From Prunella strophiata (lineage: Eukaryota; Chordata; Aves; Passeriformes; Prunellidae), in the NCBI GenBank assembly GCA_036583965.1, contig JAZBQD010000030.1:50779551-50843550 (forward strand): DNA of 64,000 bases, written 5' to 3'. The notes below the pieces were generated by a model that saw only the letters and a program-made list of their open reading frames with translations, was not told the DNA's origin and searched no databases. Below, piece by piece: positions 48,927-62,045 of the stretch (position 1 is the first letter of the stretch; the number at the start of each line of letters is the position of its first letter). The translations under genes and the position numbers were made by a program.

Positions 48927-51900
48927 GCTGCTTGCTCATATATCCCTCCACTGCCATCAGTGTGGGAGCTGCTCTCACCAGGGCTTCCTGTTTACTGGTG
49001 ATGTAGATTTAATTTTGGAAGCTTCACCCGAAGCCATTGTTTGAAACCCATGCCGCCCATGGGGGTGGAAGTCATGCAAGGGACAGGCAGTAATTACAGC
49101 TGAATTTTGAAGCAGAGGGATTTCTCCTCCTCTTTGTCTCAAGCCTAAACTCTGGGACAATGTTTCCAGAGCAGATACTCCTTTCCCTGAGTTTATTAAA
49201 GAAAATGCAAAGCTGGCAGGACGGGACTGGTGGTGTTGCTGAGCTGCCAGGTGACATGGGATGGCTTCAGGACTCCAGCACTCGCTGTCCCTCTGTGCCT
49301 CTCCATGAGCAGGACCCCGTGCTGTGTACAGCACCGACCCAGAGCCTCTCTCCCACCCAAGAGACATCAGAAGGACTTGGCACTCAGCTGCCCATAGGGC
49401 ATGTGAGAGGCTGCACACCCTCCTGCATTACCTTCTACCTTACAGTCAGGACACTCGACCCTAAAGATTCTCAGAGTCCCAATTAAATGCATAAATCGTA
49501 TGCAACGACACAAAATGTATGGCTTTGAAGGACTATGACAATTTCAGGCAGATGGCAAGACAGGAATTAGCACTTCTTGCAGCACCCAGCCAGAACAGAT
49601 GCAATACATAATGAGGGTCAGGCAGCAGCACACGGCACAATTCCCTCTGCACTCCCAGCAAACACAGAAACGCTAAGTCACTGTGTCACTACAGATTTTG
49701 TTGCTGGAAACACAACGAGTGTCAATTGTCAAGGTAAATTAGTAATGCTGCATAGGCAGGAGTTGGAGGTAGAAAGGGAGCTGTGAAAGAGGCAGCTCCA
49801 GAGACACAATGCTTCTTAAAGCAGTTTCTCTAAACTCTTCCTTCTCCTGTATGCATATTGCTGTTTGTGAGAGCTCACAAAGTCAGTAACTCCCTCTGAA
49901 ATGGTTGTTTGTTTTAAATTCCTGATGGGAAATATATTGAGTTAATTAAAATTGTTACAAGGGCAGTGATTCATGAGGCATCTGACTGCAGAAGAATAAT
50001 GCACCTACCTTGCTACCTGTCTTTGGTCCATTTCTTTGTGAATTGCTGTATTTTAACTCTTGAAACAGTAAAACATCAGAGCAAAGCAATGGAAAGTTAC
50101 TGTGTGCTTAACTGTGCAAGAATTATATTCAGGAAGGAAAAAAGTATAGGACTAATTTTTCAGCAGGTATAAAAATAGATCTTGAGGCATTATCTGAACT
50201 TAGGAAAAATTTTTAATTGGCTGCCTGGGGCCCTCCAGTATTTTCATTTTTCTAAATGAATTATGGTATATTCATTATACAATAGGTGAATACCAGTGTG
50301 GAAATGTTTCTGTGCATTCCTTTGGTGGCTCATTCACAATCTGAAAAACAAAGCCAACCAGGTGTAATGAGAAATCTCTGTTTAGGTGGTTGAGTTCCTT
50401 CTTCTTTGTTCTGCTTTTCTGCTGGTGGTATTTGAAAGCCAAATTTGCATGAGTGAAAAATCTTCCTTGGGAAAACTAACTCACACTTTGGGGTTCCACT
50501 GCCTTGCCAAATAATTTAAGCTGCTTAAATGGCTTTGCAAGGTAGATGCTCAAATGCAGATTAAAATGTGAATCCACTTCCTAGAAAATCATGTAATTTA
50601 TAAAAGAGAAATCGTCAGACCTTGAGGTAGCCAAAGTGACTTGGCTTTTAAAGGAGATTACCTACAAAAGGCTCCGGCTACCATTCTGCTGGAGACTGGA
50701 TGTGCAACTCTTAAAGCCCCAGAACAAAAGATCAAAGACTGCCTCAGTCAAGCAAAATATTCCAGTGCTGGGTAAACAATTCTGCTCTGCAAAAGGCATT
50801 TTCCCAAATGCCATATCACAATTTAGATCTACTGACAGGTGCAAACACAGGTTGGAAGAGTGTGAGAAAACATGTCCCATGACTTGTAAGAATGAATTGG
50901 TTACCTGACCACATTCAGCACCTTTGAAAACTGGGGAACAGAGGGCATAATGCTTATGAGAGTACAGACATAACCTTAGCACAAGTCAGTGCTAGTTAAT
51001 GGCACTTTTAAGGCAGAAGCCTTTGAGGTGGAGTTTTCAGCTGTCCAACCACCACACAACCGTAAAGGAGCAGCTCTGCAGACCTGCTTCCCAACTGTGC
51101 CCCTAAAAACTGCATCTCCCTCTTCTCACCAAGTCCCACACCCCTACATAGGTGGTCATATCTCTGGACACAGGGAGAAGGTGAGAAGGGACAAGGTAAG
51201 GAAATGCATGGCCTCTGGTGGGGACAACCTCACCCTTGAGAGGGGCAACAAGTACTCACAAGTCCCTCTATCTGCAGAGGCTGTCACAGGGGCTTCTTAC
51301 TTTCCTGCATCACCCCACCAGCATAAAGACCTCAGGGACCCGATTCCCATCACACCATCTGTGGTGAATTTTTGCAGTGTAAAATCAGTGCAGGAGGGCT
51401 TAAAATGTGAGTGAGGTTTTAAATAGCCCACAAGGCATGAGGGAGACTGCAACATCTGGCTGCTCATCTTCTTCCATCTCAATCAAGTGCCAGATATAAT
51501 TATGAGGACAGGCAAGAAGCAGACAGGAATAACATGGAAGGAAGGCAAATCTCTTTAAACCTGAACATGAAATCATAGCACTTTCATCCTCCAGAGGTTC
51601 AGGCAGTCCAGTAAAAGAGTCACATCTAAGAGGCTTTGAATCTGTGTCACATGTGCTATCAGCCTAGCACAGAGCATCAGCACTCAAATAATTATTTTCC
51701 CAGCAATCAGCATCAAATCATAGTAAAAGAGAACTGAAGAATATCTACAAAAGAACATTAACCAGAGAGCTAAATGATAAACCCACAATGTTGACACAGT
51801 CTTCTTGCAACTCCCAACAAGCATATTTTGCATTCCAGCTGACTCAAGGCATGTCATGGGTAGTGGATAAGAGCACTCAGCATGCCTCAGAGAAGCCTGA

Positions 51901-54461
51901 CTTTGAAACAGCAAGCTCTGGAATACTCACTGGAGAGCTAACACATGTCTCCAGAACAAGGAGCACAGTGGGGCCTTTCTGCACTGCCCTGCTTTCTGCC
52001 TCTTCCACTAGTGCTCACAGCAGGGGTGGAGGGAAAAAAGAGGAATAAAACATTAGTGCAACAAATGGCAGCCAGCCCTGCAGCATGAAGATTCTGCACA
52101 ATCATTGCATTTAACCCAACATCAGGAGATGTGGCTCAAAGAAAATCCCTTTGGCCCACTGTACCTGCTGGCTTTTGGTATGGTTTGTATCATAAAGACA
52201 AAAGAGAGCAAGACTACTTCAAAGCAGCATGGCTTATTGCCAGGTGTACAGGAATGGGTTAAATCATAGTGAAAGACAGTGCAGTGGTTGCACATTTTAT
52301 AATGATTTTTCACAGGTTTTTTTCTGCTGTCATTTGCAGTGCCTTCCCTAGGGAAATCATTTCCTCACCTCTGTGATGGTGGCATGAATGAAGACTGACC
52401 CCTGTCTGGGAAGCCACATTTAATTATGTAAGGTGATTGCAACCATAGAATAAAAGCCATTTTTTTTTTTGCCAGAATTCCTGTATGTCTCACTTTTATT
52501 CCCTTTCACTACTTCTCTATTTTTCTCTGTCACTATCCTAGCAAATTACATAGTATTTTATCTTTTATTTGATTGGACAGTTTTATATAAATCTAAGTCT
52601 CTAATTTTCAGGCTGTATCTTCTGTATCTCTGTGGCTGACAAACTTTTATCCTTATAATAAGTAACCTTTGGCTATTACAGGCCAAAAATCTCTTTCCAG
52701 TCACTCCTATGCCAAAATAATCCACCAATAATCAAAACTTCACACCTAGACTGGGAAAGTCTGAAAATACTTTGATGTGAAATAGTTTTCTTAGATGCAG
52801 ACTGATTCTCAAGTGAGTTTACACCAGTAGGCTTAAGCAAGATATATACTTTTATATGTGCAATACATCCCACCAGCAGGGAGACTCTGAGGAGAGTTAC
52901 CACAGAGCACTGAGAGCATGGTAAATTTCTGCATGAGCCTTATCTTACCTGGGCAGACAAAAGCTTTTATTATAACCCCCATTCCACCAGCAAGTCTTGC
53001 CTGTAAATATTAGTCATGCAGCACAGAAGAATCAATTTTTATGATGATGACAAACTAAAGCACAAAATTGAGCACTTATATGCAGGTTGCCTTTGGGCCT
53101 TTTGATGATTCACAAATTAGTCCTGACCCTCCTGGATCTAACTCGAAGTATTTCACTTCAAATGTTTCTACTCTTTCAAGTACCCCTTAACATAGCTGGA
53201 ATTTGATCTGTCTACCACTAGGAGATGATTTGACATAGCCTCTGAGTACAGAAAAATAGATGTTTTCAAGAACAGACTCTCAGTTCCTGTATTCAGGGGT
53301 GAAAGAGTGGTTTTATTTAGTTTCACGTTGTAGGACTGGACTTCACTTCTATTCAGACTAAATAGTCCTTTATTTTTCCAAGCAGTTCTGTTAAAATCAA
53401 GGTTGTTTGTCTTTACTCTGTCTTAAGCAGAAGCAGACTACATAATCCGAATTATTTTGGTTTCACATCCAGTTGTTCCTTCTAATGACATTATCATGAT
53501 TTTTCCCATTGTACTAAGCCACTTCACTCAGGCCTCTTTATGTTGTACTGGAGCTCAAGGCATGTCATCTAAAGTTTTATGCTCTTTGTATAGACATGAT
53601 CTGTCACCCTGGCTTAATTTTAGAATGTTCTGAGTAGATCTTTGGCAGGTACAAGGCCTCCTTGGAAACAGTAACAGCTTGTCTGAGTTTCACAGTTTGG
53701 GAAGAAATAGACACATGCAGGACATTTGTGTGTCTTTTAGTGGGATGAGATCTCACTTCTTTCTCTTTCCTCCACAATGCTGGGCAAGTGCAAAGATATT
53801 TTTATTGTACCTTTGTGAGGAAAATATTACATGGGAATATTTTGTTTGGATTTTTTGTTAAAATCTTTGTTTTCAGGGACACAGGCATTTAGGATATACC
53901 AGAAAGCTTCTTCCTGCTCATTCGGGTTAGGTATGATAATTTTCAACCTTTGGCTCATGAGTTCATTCCCTAATCAGGGCTATAGCACATGTCAAAGCTG
54001 TTCACTTTGAATGAAAGGCTTTTCCAGACTGAAAACTCAATTTACTCCTGCTAGTGACATTAAGATAAGCAGTCCCTCAAGGAGTCCCAGTCCTTATCTG
54101 ATACACTGTGTTATTTGCAGGCTCTGGCAGACATTAAGTGGAGTTTCATGTACACACACTTGGGACATGTGTACCCTATTGAACAGGACCATTCATTTGC
54201 ACATCAAATGAAGCTTTCCAGTGGCTCAGTTGAGCCCTGTTCACTTGCTGAATATCATCCCTGCTACAAGAGGCTGTGATAATGGCATGCCTATATATCC
54301 TAAAGACAAAGGATTACTGCTCTGCAGGAGGTGGCTGTCAACCCCATCCATGCCTATCGTCTTGTATAATGAATTTCCTGTAACAAGTGATACCTTTTTA
54401 TACCCTTTTTTTTGAAAAATAAGTTATCCCCTAGGAAACCTTCATCAGATATCCTTCACAG

Positions 54462-54714
54462 CCCCCATCACAATGCTGACATCAAATACTGATGTTGCCA
54501 GCATCGAGGAAGGGTGTTGTGCAAACCCAGAGCACGTGTCCATACACAACGTGCACATGCTGGTGTATGCTTTACTGGGCTATGCCTCCCACCATTCCCT
54601 TTCTCCCCTGCTGTTTAACCTGATCCAGTCTCTCCTTCAACTTCATGCTACAAAGAGGCATGCTGCCAAGTCTGAACAAGGCTTTGTGCAGACTTTTTCT
54701 GGAATCAAACATAG
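54462..54714 (+). other. Possible exon (weak)
   Basis: A segment of 253 bases with an AG at 54460-54461 after a short pyrimidine stretch and a very good donor (ATAG/GTGAGT) at 54715. One frame is open across the whole segment, with an ATG at 54473. The 80-residue translation has no domain I know. A run of this length without a stop is not rare by chance, and the acceptor is poor, so this could be a non-coding exon or nothing. Confidence 0.2.
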
Positions 54715-55875
54715 GTGAGTCCATATGAGGACACAGATTTCTAATCACAGTGAATGAATTAAGAATGTTAATACAATTATATTAAATTTAACATTGAAAT
54801 TGAAGTCATTCAACCAAATTAAGCATATAAGTAGGAGCTGCCCTTGAGCCTGGAAATGGCTTTCTTTCCACTTAAAGGAGAATTAGCTGTGAAAGCTGTC
54901 TACCACCAACACACCAAGAGAACCAAGAGTCCAGGGAACTCTACACTTGAAAATGTTTTAGAAGACTAAACAGGGGAATTGTTTAGTCAGAAACAGATAT
55001 ATTTTTTTTCTGAGTCTTGAACTCAGAAAGAAAATCCACTGGGGAGCTGGACTAATGAAACCTACAGAGTGTTGCTTCAATTCACCTCCTAAATATATTA
55101 CCAGAAACATCAGACAATGTAATAGAAAAGAACAATATTTTCCTGGGGAATTTTTAATAATCTCCCTGCTCTGAGATTGAAGTCAGTCTCATGGCATGAT
55201 GCAAAATTGTTTGAATTACCTTCAAAAAGGGCATTTCCATTTCTTAAAATAGCTTCCCAGTTTTAGAATAATTTTTTGCAGAATCATATTAGACAGCACA
55301 AGAGAGTGTTACGTTCATACCTACAGAGTAGGTAACATAAGGAGCCATGGTCAAACTGCTTTGTGAAGACTGAGCTTGGCTTTACATAAATATAGTGAGT
55401 ATTCCTGACAGTGGTGGGGGTCAATGTCCTTTTTTGATGGAAGAACTGATTGCTCTAGGACTAGATAATTTGCACTCACTTGACCATGGGAAGTCTTAGG
55501 CTCCCTCTCTAGGTGATTTGTCACCTGGAGCTCAGGATGTGCACTATAGATCATGAAAGTTGGTGGAAGAATTTCTGAGTAATAGAAGAAACACAATCAG
55601 TTTTCTAGGTAATCAGGAGAAGACATAAGTAATAAAGAACTGAACCACAGTATATGCAACAGAGAAAATTAAAAACTTGTTCAAAGTGGGCAAGGACTTC
55701 ACTAGATCAATGTCAGATTATTATATATGCTGGATCAAGCTTTATAATTGTAATGGGGATCAGTAACAATCATACCTGAGAGAATTTCAGTGCTTATTTT
55801 CTGGTTTTACTTCAAGTTAGATGCCACAATTCGTTGCTTACAGTAAAAGAATGCAGTTTTTCCTTGCTAGAGGAG

Positions 55876-55906
55876 AAGATTGTGCATCCATCCACAGCAC
55901 AATCTT
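55876..55906. other. 10-bp perfect stem hairpin
   Basis: AAGATTGTGC, an 11-base loop, GCACAATCTT. Perfect stem, no extension on either side, so too short for a microRNA precursor. Confidence 0.7.
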
Positions 55907-56459
55907 GAAGTTGGGAAAGCACACACAGGATCTAGTTTTTCATTAAATATCCCAGTATAGTTAACAAACTGTCTCTTCAGTTTTTCCCAAAATCAGATGA
56001 TATCACTGTGTTTTCAATAACCTGTCAAAGCTCATGAGAAGGGATGTCAGTGTCATGACCCCCAGCTATTGAAAGAAGATGCTGAGGTACCGAGCTGTAA
56101 AAAGATTTAATCACAAGCATCCAGGAGCTGATTAGAAAAGAAAGAAATCCTGATTTCCAGGCAACCTTTCTCCAATTCTTGGGCTTGTATCCCATGCAAC
56201 TGGCAAAGGCAAGGTAAGAAAGTCTACAGGAGGTTTTTAAAGATCTCGCTTGAGCCTGTGCTCTCCTCTGAGCTCACATCTAATTCAGCAAGATCCAAAA
56301 GGTGTCCAAAGTGTTACTGAATGGATTAGCCTATGTGATGGAAATCAGCTGGTTTTCCACTGAGCAAGAACTAAAGGCTATACTCAGACTGCCTATAACA
56401 AACTTCAAATTTCTCTCATCTCAGTGAATTCACCCACTGAATCAGGCAGTCCAGTGCAT

Positions 56460-56670
56460 TAGAACTTGAGCCAAATGCCTAAACATAAGCATTTGGTGCC
56501 ACCCAAAATTCCCTAAGGTATCTCAGATCACAGGCCTAGCATGTGTGACATAAGATCTGTGGGAAATCCATGCAATTCTGGAGTTGCAGCTGGAGGCCAG
56601 GTAAGGTTCCTTAGGGCATCTGAAATGAGGCTAAACACCTGTGTTACGGCAACAGAATGGAAATTTTTAC
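56460..56670. repeat. Suspected old dispersed repeat
   Basis: The stretch GCCTAAACATAAGCATTTGG, CATGTGTGACATAAGATCTG and CTGAAATGAGGCTAAACACC reminds me of a diverged avian interspersed repeat (probably LTR-related). I cannot name it or set borders. A CAG/GTAAGG donor-like site at 56598-56603 lies inside. Confidence 0.3.
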
Positions 56671-58897
56671 CCCCCAGTTCTCTGTTGCTTGATCCCTTCT
56701 GAATGTCTCAGCTTCTCCAGAAATTACATGGAAAATCCTGCCACTGAGATTATGAAGAACTTTGTATCCACTTTGCAGAAGTATAAATAATTATGCAAGA
56801 TGGGAGGGAAATCAAGCCTCTTTTCTCCCCACCTCAGAGAGCTATGAGAAATATACTGTGAAGAGTTAAATACTTGAGTCGGATTAAATTTACCATGTCT
56901 GCAAAATTTTCTATCAAAAGGTTACCTTTGATATAATGTTTCAGCCTGCAGACTTCTGCTTCCCAGCCATTAAATTCTGTTGTAATAAACTTTTACAATA
57001 TGCATCATTATAGGAAACTTAAATAGGCTTAGCTCTTGAGAGAGAATCACAAAGACAGTAGAAGAGAGGGAAGAAATACAAGGTGTCTGGCTTTTTGAAT
57101 ATTTAAGAAAAGGTTCTTCTTCATTAAATAATGCATATGAGGAGAGGGATTTGGAATTCTGAATTTTCAAGGTCGGGGTAGAAGGAGGTCTGTCTGGAGA
57201 GCCACAAATTCCTGATCTCAGCCCTTGCCTCTGCTTCTGTCTTTGCCACATGGCCTTGTGCAGATCAGAGGACTACCCAACCACTGAGCCCCTTAGTTCC
57301 AATTGTGACTGAGTCCCTGGGGCAAATGGGTTGTTAACACTCACCCCTCTCAAAGAAGAGTCATGGCAATTGCTCCTTTTACTCTTCACAGTATTGTTCT
57401 GATACCCGTGAGGACAGGCTTAGAAAATATAAATGGCTCAGCTTTACAGCAAAATGGTTGCTGGTGGTTTAAAAGTAAAATTCAGAACCACTTTTCAGCT
57501 TATAATGAGCATGGCAATGCAGAACGGGCAGCGGCAGAAAGTCCAAATGAGACAGGGAGGATCAACCTCCTTGTTATTACGATGGTTTATGGAGACATTT
57601 GGCCTCAGATATATTCTCTTTCCTATTCTGCTGGTAATTCATGTGTTTAAACTGTAATATAATTGTCCACAGAGACCATGTTACACTCCTTTTCAAAGCT
57701 CTAAGCATGTTGGTTACTTAACAGACCTTCTGTCACACATGGGTGAAATAAAAATTCACCCATGAATCCTGGAGAAGAGTTATATTTCCTCTTACATTTG
57801 TTTTAGAAGAAGGGATTTATACCCTACTGTGTTCTTTGTGTATTTTTGGAACATCAGCTATCAGCCTTAGGATGGCTAGGGAGCATTCATCAGGAAGTGT
57901 TGCATTTCATGGCCTGGTATAAACACAGAGAAAGATTGCTGATCCTCACCCTGTATAATGTGGACTTAGACAGAGGTTGACAAAGTCCACAGTCTTAAAA
58001 TAACAAATCCTTCATCCTGTCCACACAAGGAATGGAGCAGAGGCACTGCATCACCTTCAAAGACTTCTGACAGGCAGAAGGAGGGAAATATTAAGACAGA
58101 AAAACTGTCCTGATAGACTCCTTTTCCAATTATTATTCTGCTTCCCTCCCCCCTCAGCCTACAGACGGTTGCCTTAACAAGCAATGACTTATGTTGATCA
58201 AATATTCGATTCCTAGGATTTTCTCTCCTCCTATTGTTGAACAGATTTTAGCTATTCAGGATTCTGTGGGTTCACATTTGGCTTGGCTGTGTGGGTCACT
58301 GTGCATCTCTGGGAGACTTAACTCCTTCTTTGATTAAGTGAGTACACAGAGATCACTGGAGTGGGAAGAGGGGAAGAGAATAGCCTGAAACATCGCTCAT
58401 GATTTGCATTGCAGTGTCATTTGCAATCAACAAGAGACTCCAGTGCCCTCCATTTAAGATGCTGGACTCCTTCCCACGAGACTCAGTAATACACTTAATT
58501 CTTAAAACACCCTGGCACTTTATTTTATTTCTGGCAGTGCTTATTCTAAAGGTCAAAGTCCTCACTGACTTTCTCAATTGGCAATACTATTTTAATTAAT
58601 TTTTTTAAACTGCAGAAAGCACACCTCTCATCTGCCCTGTGGCATTTTTGCAGACACAAAGGAAATACAGTCCAGAGGGCAACCTCTAAAAGAGTGCCAA
58701 TATGGACACCCCAAACTAGTTCCTCAGAAAAAGCCATAGTAAATGAATAGACCTGCTGGTTGAGAAACTCAAAATATGACTCAGATGCAGAGTGACTATC
58801 AAAGCAAAGGGTCCCACAAGTTCCCATCCAGGAGGCAGAAATATATAAATGTTTAGTGTGAGTGACATTTATTGGTGTTGGTTCTGATTAAGGGGAA

Positions 58898-58898
<1 letters not shown>
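56671..58898. other. Unique non-coding DNA, no gene
   Basis: No gene recognised. Plus-strand frames at 57363-57650 and 57433-57657 overlap and match nothing. A perfect hairpin at 57738-57764 is listed separately. Confidence 0.6.
57738..57764. other. 10-bp perfect stem, 7-base loop hairpin
   Basis: CATGGGTGAA, ATAAAAA, TTCACCCATG. Both arms match exactly. It is not next to a gene and shows no other sign of function. Confidence 0.75.

Positions 58899-58939
<41 letters not shown>
58899..58939 (+). repeat. Poly(A) tract, 41 bases
   Basis: An unbroken run of 41 A, the longest homopolymer in the window. No AATAAA within 60 bases before it and no short direct repeat that I can find around it, so a recent retroposed transcript is not supported. 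Confidence 0.95.
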
Positions 58940-58941
<2 letters not shown>

Positions 58942-61814
58942 AGGTATGTTCATTGAAGTCTCCACTCTGGCTGTGCAACTTAATTTTAAATCCAAAACAC
59001 TGCCTGTCAACAGAGAGGGAAGGAGACTCATTGACAGGCGAACTGTGCTCTGTCCTTAGATGCATATTAAGTGCTGCCACATTGAAACCAACCAAGGCCA
59101 GAATCTGGCCTTATAAATCTTGGTTCTAAGTTGGCATGTAATTTATTATGAAAGGAAAACTCAATTTTCCCTAGCTATGAGAAAGGAAAAAGAGCTGGTG
59201 ACCACTGCAGATCCTTTTGCCCCTGATGGTGAGATCCAGCAGACTTCATTGAGGTCTGCAATAAAGGATCCTCAATTTTGCTGTCTTCTGACACTGACTC
59301 ACCTGAGAAAGGTAATAACTATTCAAAGAGTTTGTACCTCATAATAAAATGTAAGCCGGTGAAGTCTCTAATTTATTCACATAGGCAAATTAGAAAGCTT
59401 TGGCTTGGTCTAATGTGTCACTTCTTGCAGCATTCCCCCTGCTGTAGCTAATGAAATGTTACCAGGAGTGACACTGAAATCTGAGGCTGGGGATGAAACA
59501 CCCTCAATGCAATGTAAAATACAGAGCCCCCTGTGTGGGCAGGCAGTGTTCCCCATCAGGTGACTCTCCATCCCCTTGTTTTCATTTCTTATGAAATTTT
59601 TCCGATTTTTGTTTCAAAATGATTCATCTGGAGGTGCTATCTCATGCAAAGGAAGGTGAAGCTCCTTTTTTAAACACATTGGGGAAAACAGTTCCTCGCC
59701 CTCAGCTGGATTTGCAAACCAGTTCTGTATTTACCTTTGGCAAGGGAGGAAGGGAAGAGTGTTTGCAAGCCTCTGTTTTAGCACATTTGCCTTCCTTGCT
59801 GCTGGGAGGTGCAAACTTTGTTCTGACTGTGGGCTGAGCAGCAGAGTGCAGGTTTGAAGAATGCCTTCCTTATTGGCCAAATCCATTGTTTGGAAGCTGC
59901 TGCTGCTGCTGGTGCTGCTGCTGCTCCTATAATTGCTGAGTTTATTGCTGCCCAAAGCAAATGAGTGAGTAGGAGGAAAAGTAGGAGGAACAGAAAGTGC
60001 ATTAATCTACTCTTTGCTGAGTTTGTGGGGGGAATAAAGGCAAGTCTAATTCCTGTAGGCACTCAGTATGGTGATGAGCATGTCAAAAGCAGTCAGCTAT
60101 CACATACTAGCATATAAGCAGGATGAAGAAGGCAAAGGAGGTCTCAGATGGTCACAGCCCAGGAAGCCTCTCACCAGGGTGCTCTGTGGCATGGGTCTCA
60201 CTCGGGGCTGCACTGACTCCGTGTTGCCTTGCAAGTCCTGTGGCAGGACATGGTCCCATACTTACTTCAACAAGTCAGGATATGGCCTTGCCTCCCTGCA
60301 AAATTAGAGCTGTCTTCTGCAAAGTACAGAGGGTCAGGTCTAAAATATATATATTAAATAAAACCAAGAAATATGAAAGTATTGAGTTATCTGTAAACAC
60401 CTTTGCTCCAAGACATGTCTGCTCATAGATATATTATTATCTCAAATTATTTTCTTAGACAAGACTATCTATCCATATTCTGTACAAGAAGGAAAATGAA
60501 AAATGTAGATATCTATCTTTTACTGTAAAGGTCACTTAAAATTATTTCCAAATGATGCAAACTTCATAAAAATGGGAACTCATTCTGTGATCAAAATAGT
60601 TAATGTAAGTGTTTTTTAACAAATCATGATAGCTTTCCTGCTGCACTGGCCATTTCTCAACATAGTTCTGCTCTAATAGAGACCATTGAAGGATCTCAAA
60701 AAGACGAAGTATTCAGGAAGATACAATATCTTTTGTTAAACCAACTGATTCAGTTGTGAATGTAGGCAAGTTTTTTAGTATACCAGCTTTTCTTCAAGAA
60801 ATTTCCAAAGAGAAGCAAAGTGGTTAGCCCAGCAGTGGAAACACTACATGATAAAAAGGTGATTCATAGGAGACTGAAAATATGCACTGATAAATGTAGA
60901 ATGAAGCACAAGTCCTCTGTAAAGTCAACAAGGGTTGGGAATGCTAAAGACAAGTTGGGGGAGCAGTGGGAACACGGGGCGTAATTTTTGTCTTCAAGGG
61001 AAGCAAATTACAGGTAGAACCCTAATACTGCAAGTTTCAGACTCCTATCTCTGTGTAACTTGTAATTACATGATTTATTAAGGAGTTTTTCATGTTTAAG
61101 TTGACAGGAGGAGATAAGCAAGGTCATTGAAACTCTACAGCCACTTCATGCTCTTGAAGCATATTGAGAATTGTGGCACAAGAGTCCACACAGAGAAGAA
61201 GGAGCACCATTTGTTTATGTTGTTGCTGACTGAATCTGCTGCTGGTATCACCATTTAAAATTTGAAGTGTATTTAAAGTGGAATTGACTCAACCAAAACA
61301 TCTAGCAAATCCCCAGAGATACAGATGCAGAACAACAGTGGCAAACTTCCAGCTGCCATAGCAGGCATTCAAAATCCTCTGGAAATAAATGACTTAAAGG
61401 CTTTAAAAGGATAAGAAAGGACTGCCAAGCCAGAGAGATCTCAGGGCCTGTTCCTGAAGGCCCCAGACATGCATGACCTCAACTGATTTCCAATACTGTC
61501 ATCTTTCCAGGACAGGCATTAAGAGATGCCTGCCTTTGTTCAGGGGGTTGCCTGCAATTGCTACCTTCTACCCCAGCGCTGTGGTTTACATGAGGATGTA
61601 TTTGGTTCAAACAAAGGGTCTGCCTAGCCCAGTTCCAGCCTCCAGCAGAGACATAAGCCATCTCCATTGCAAATTAAGAAATGAGTGAACATTTACAACA
61701 TTTCCCCATACACAGTATCTCAGCCTCTTACTCTTTTCAACTGAGCAGGTTTTCTAAACCTCATGTGCTTCACCTGCTTAACAATCCTTTGTAAGTCTCT
61801 CTTTCAAGTACTCC
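58940..61814. other. Unique non-coding DNA, no gene
   Basis: No gene recognised. Contains a (CTG)n patch at 59896-59926 and a TA-rich patch near 60345-60356. Open frames reach 101 codons and overlap. Confidence 0.6.
59896..59926 (+). repeat. Imperfect (CTG)n trinucleotide repeat
   Basis: CTG units in two blocks separated by a GGT interruption, about 31 bases. On the minus strand a frame reads it as Ala or Ser runs, which explains the low-complexity translations there. Confidence 0.9.
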
Positions 61815-62045
61815 CTTTCAGTCTCTCCTTGAACTTTTGCATTCATAGCACCCTTTGGCAGGGAAACCTATGGGTTCATTGCCTGTTATACAGAGAACCA
61901 CCTTCTTCTGGTAGTTGTGAACCTGTCTCCCAAGCAGTCCATCTGAGGGACATTTATCCTTGCCCAGGATGAAACAGTGAATGTTTAACCCTTATTCACC
62001 TCCCTCATATCCAGGATTTTGTAGTTCTTCAGTGCAGCCTAACTA
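61815..62045 (-). mobile_element. Old CR1-like LINE fragment
   Basis: Read on the plus strand it follows the reverse complement of an ancient CR1: a TCTCCTTGAACTTTTGCATTC block, then CACCCTTTGGCAGGGAAACC, GGGTTCATTGCCTGTTATAC, AGAGAACCACCTTCTTCTGG, TGTGAACCTGTCTCCCAAGC, GTGAATGTTTAACCC, TATTCACCTCCCTCATATCC and GATTTTGTAGTTCTTCAG. The corresponding blocks in intact CR1 copies lie at the end of the reverse-transcriptase ORF, as for the fragment at 20755. Many indels; no frame survives. Borders approximate. Confidence 0.62.

Larger units (their letters stand above)
48927..56459. other. Unique non-coding DNA, no gene
   Basis: No gene or repeat family recognised over 7.5 kb. 49800-50600 is AT-rich with few simple repeats (candidate regulatory DNA). 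52459-52470 is a T run. 54462-54714 is a stop-free segment with splice-like borders and 55876-55906 a hairpin, both listed separately. Open frames otherwise under about 150 codons; the longest, minus strand 48975-49418, shares its interval with plus-strand frames of 61-108 codons and shows no domain. Confidence 0.6.

Noticed and set aside
48784..49044. Open frame with a Met-Asp-Gly-Trp repeat
   Set aside because: Produced wholly by the GGAT microsatellite.
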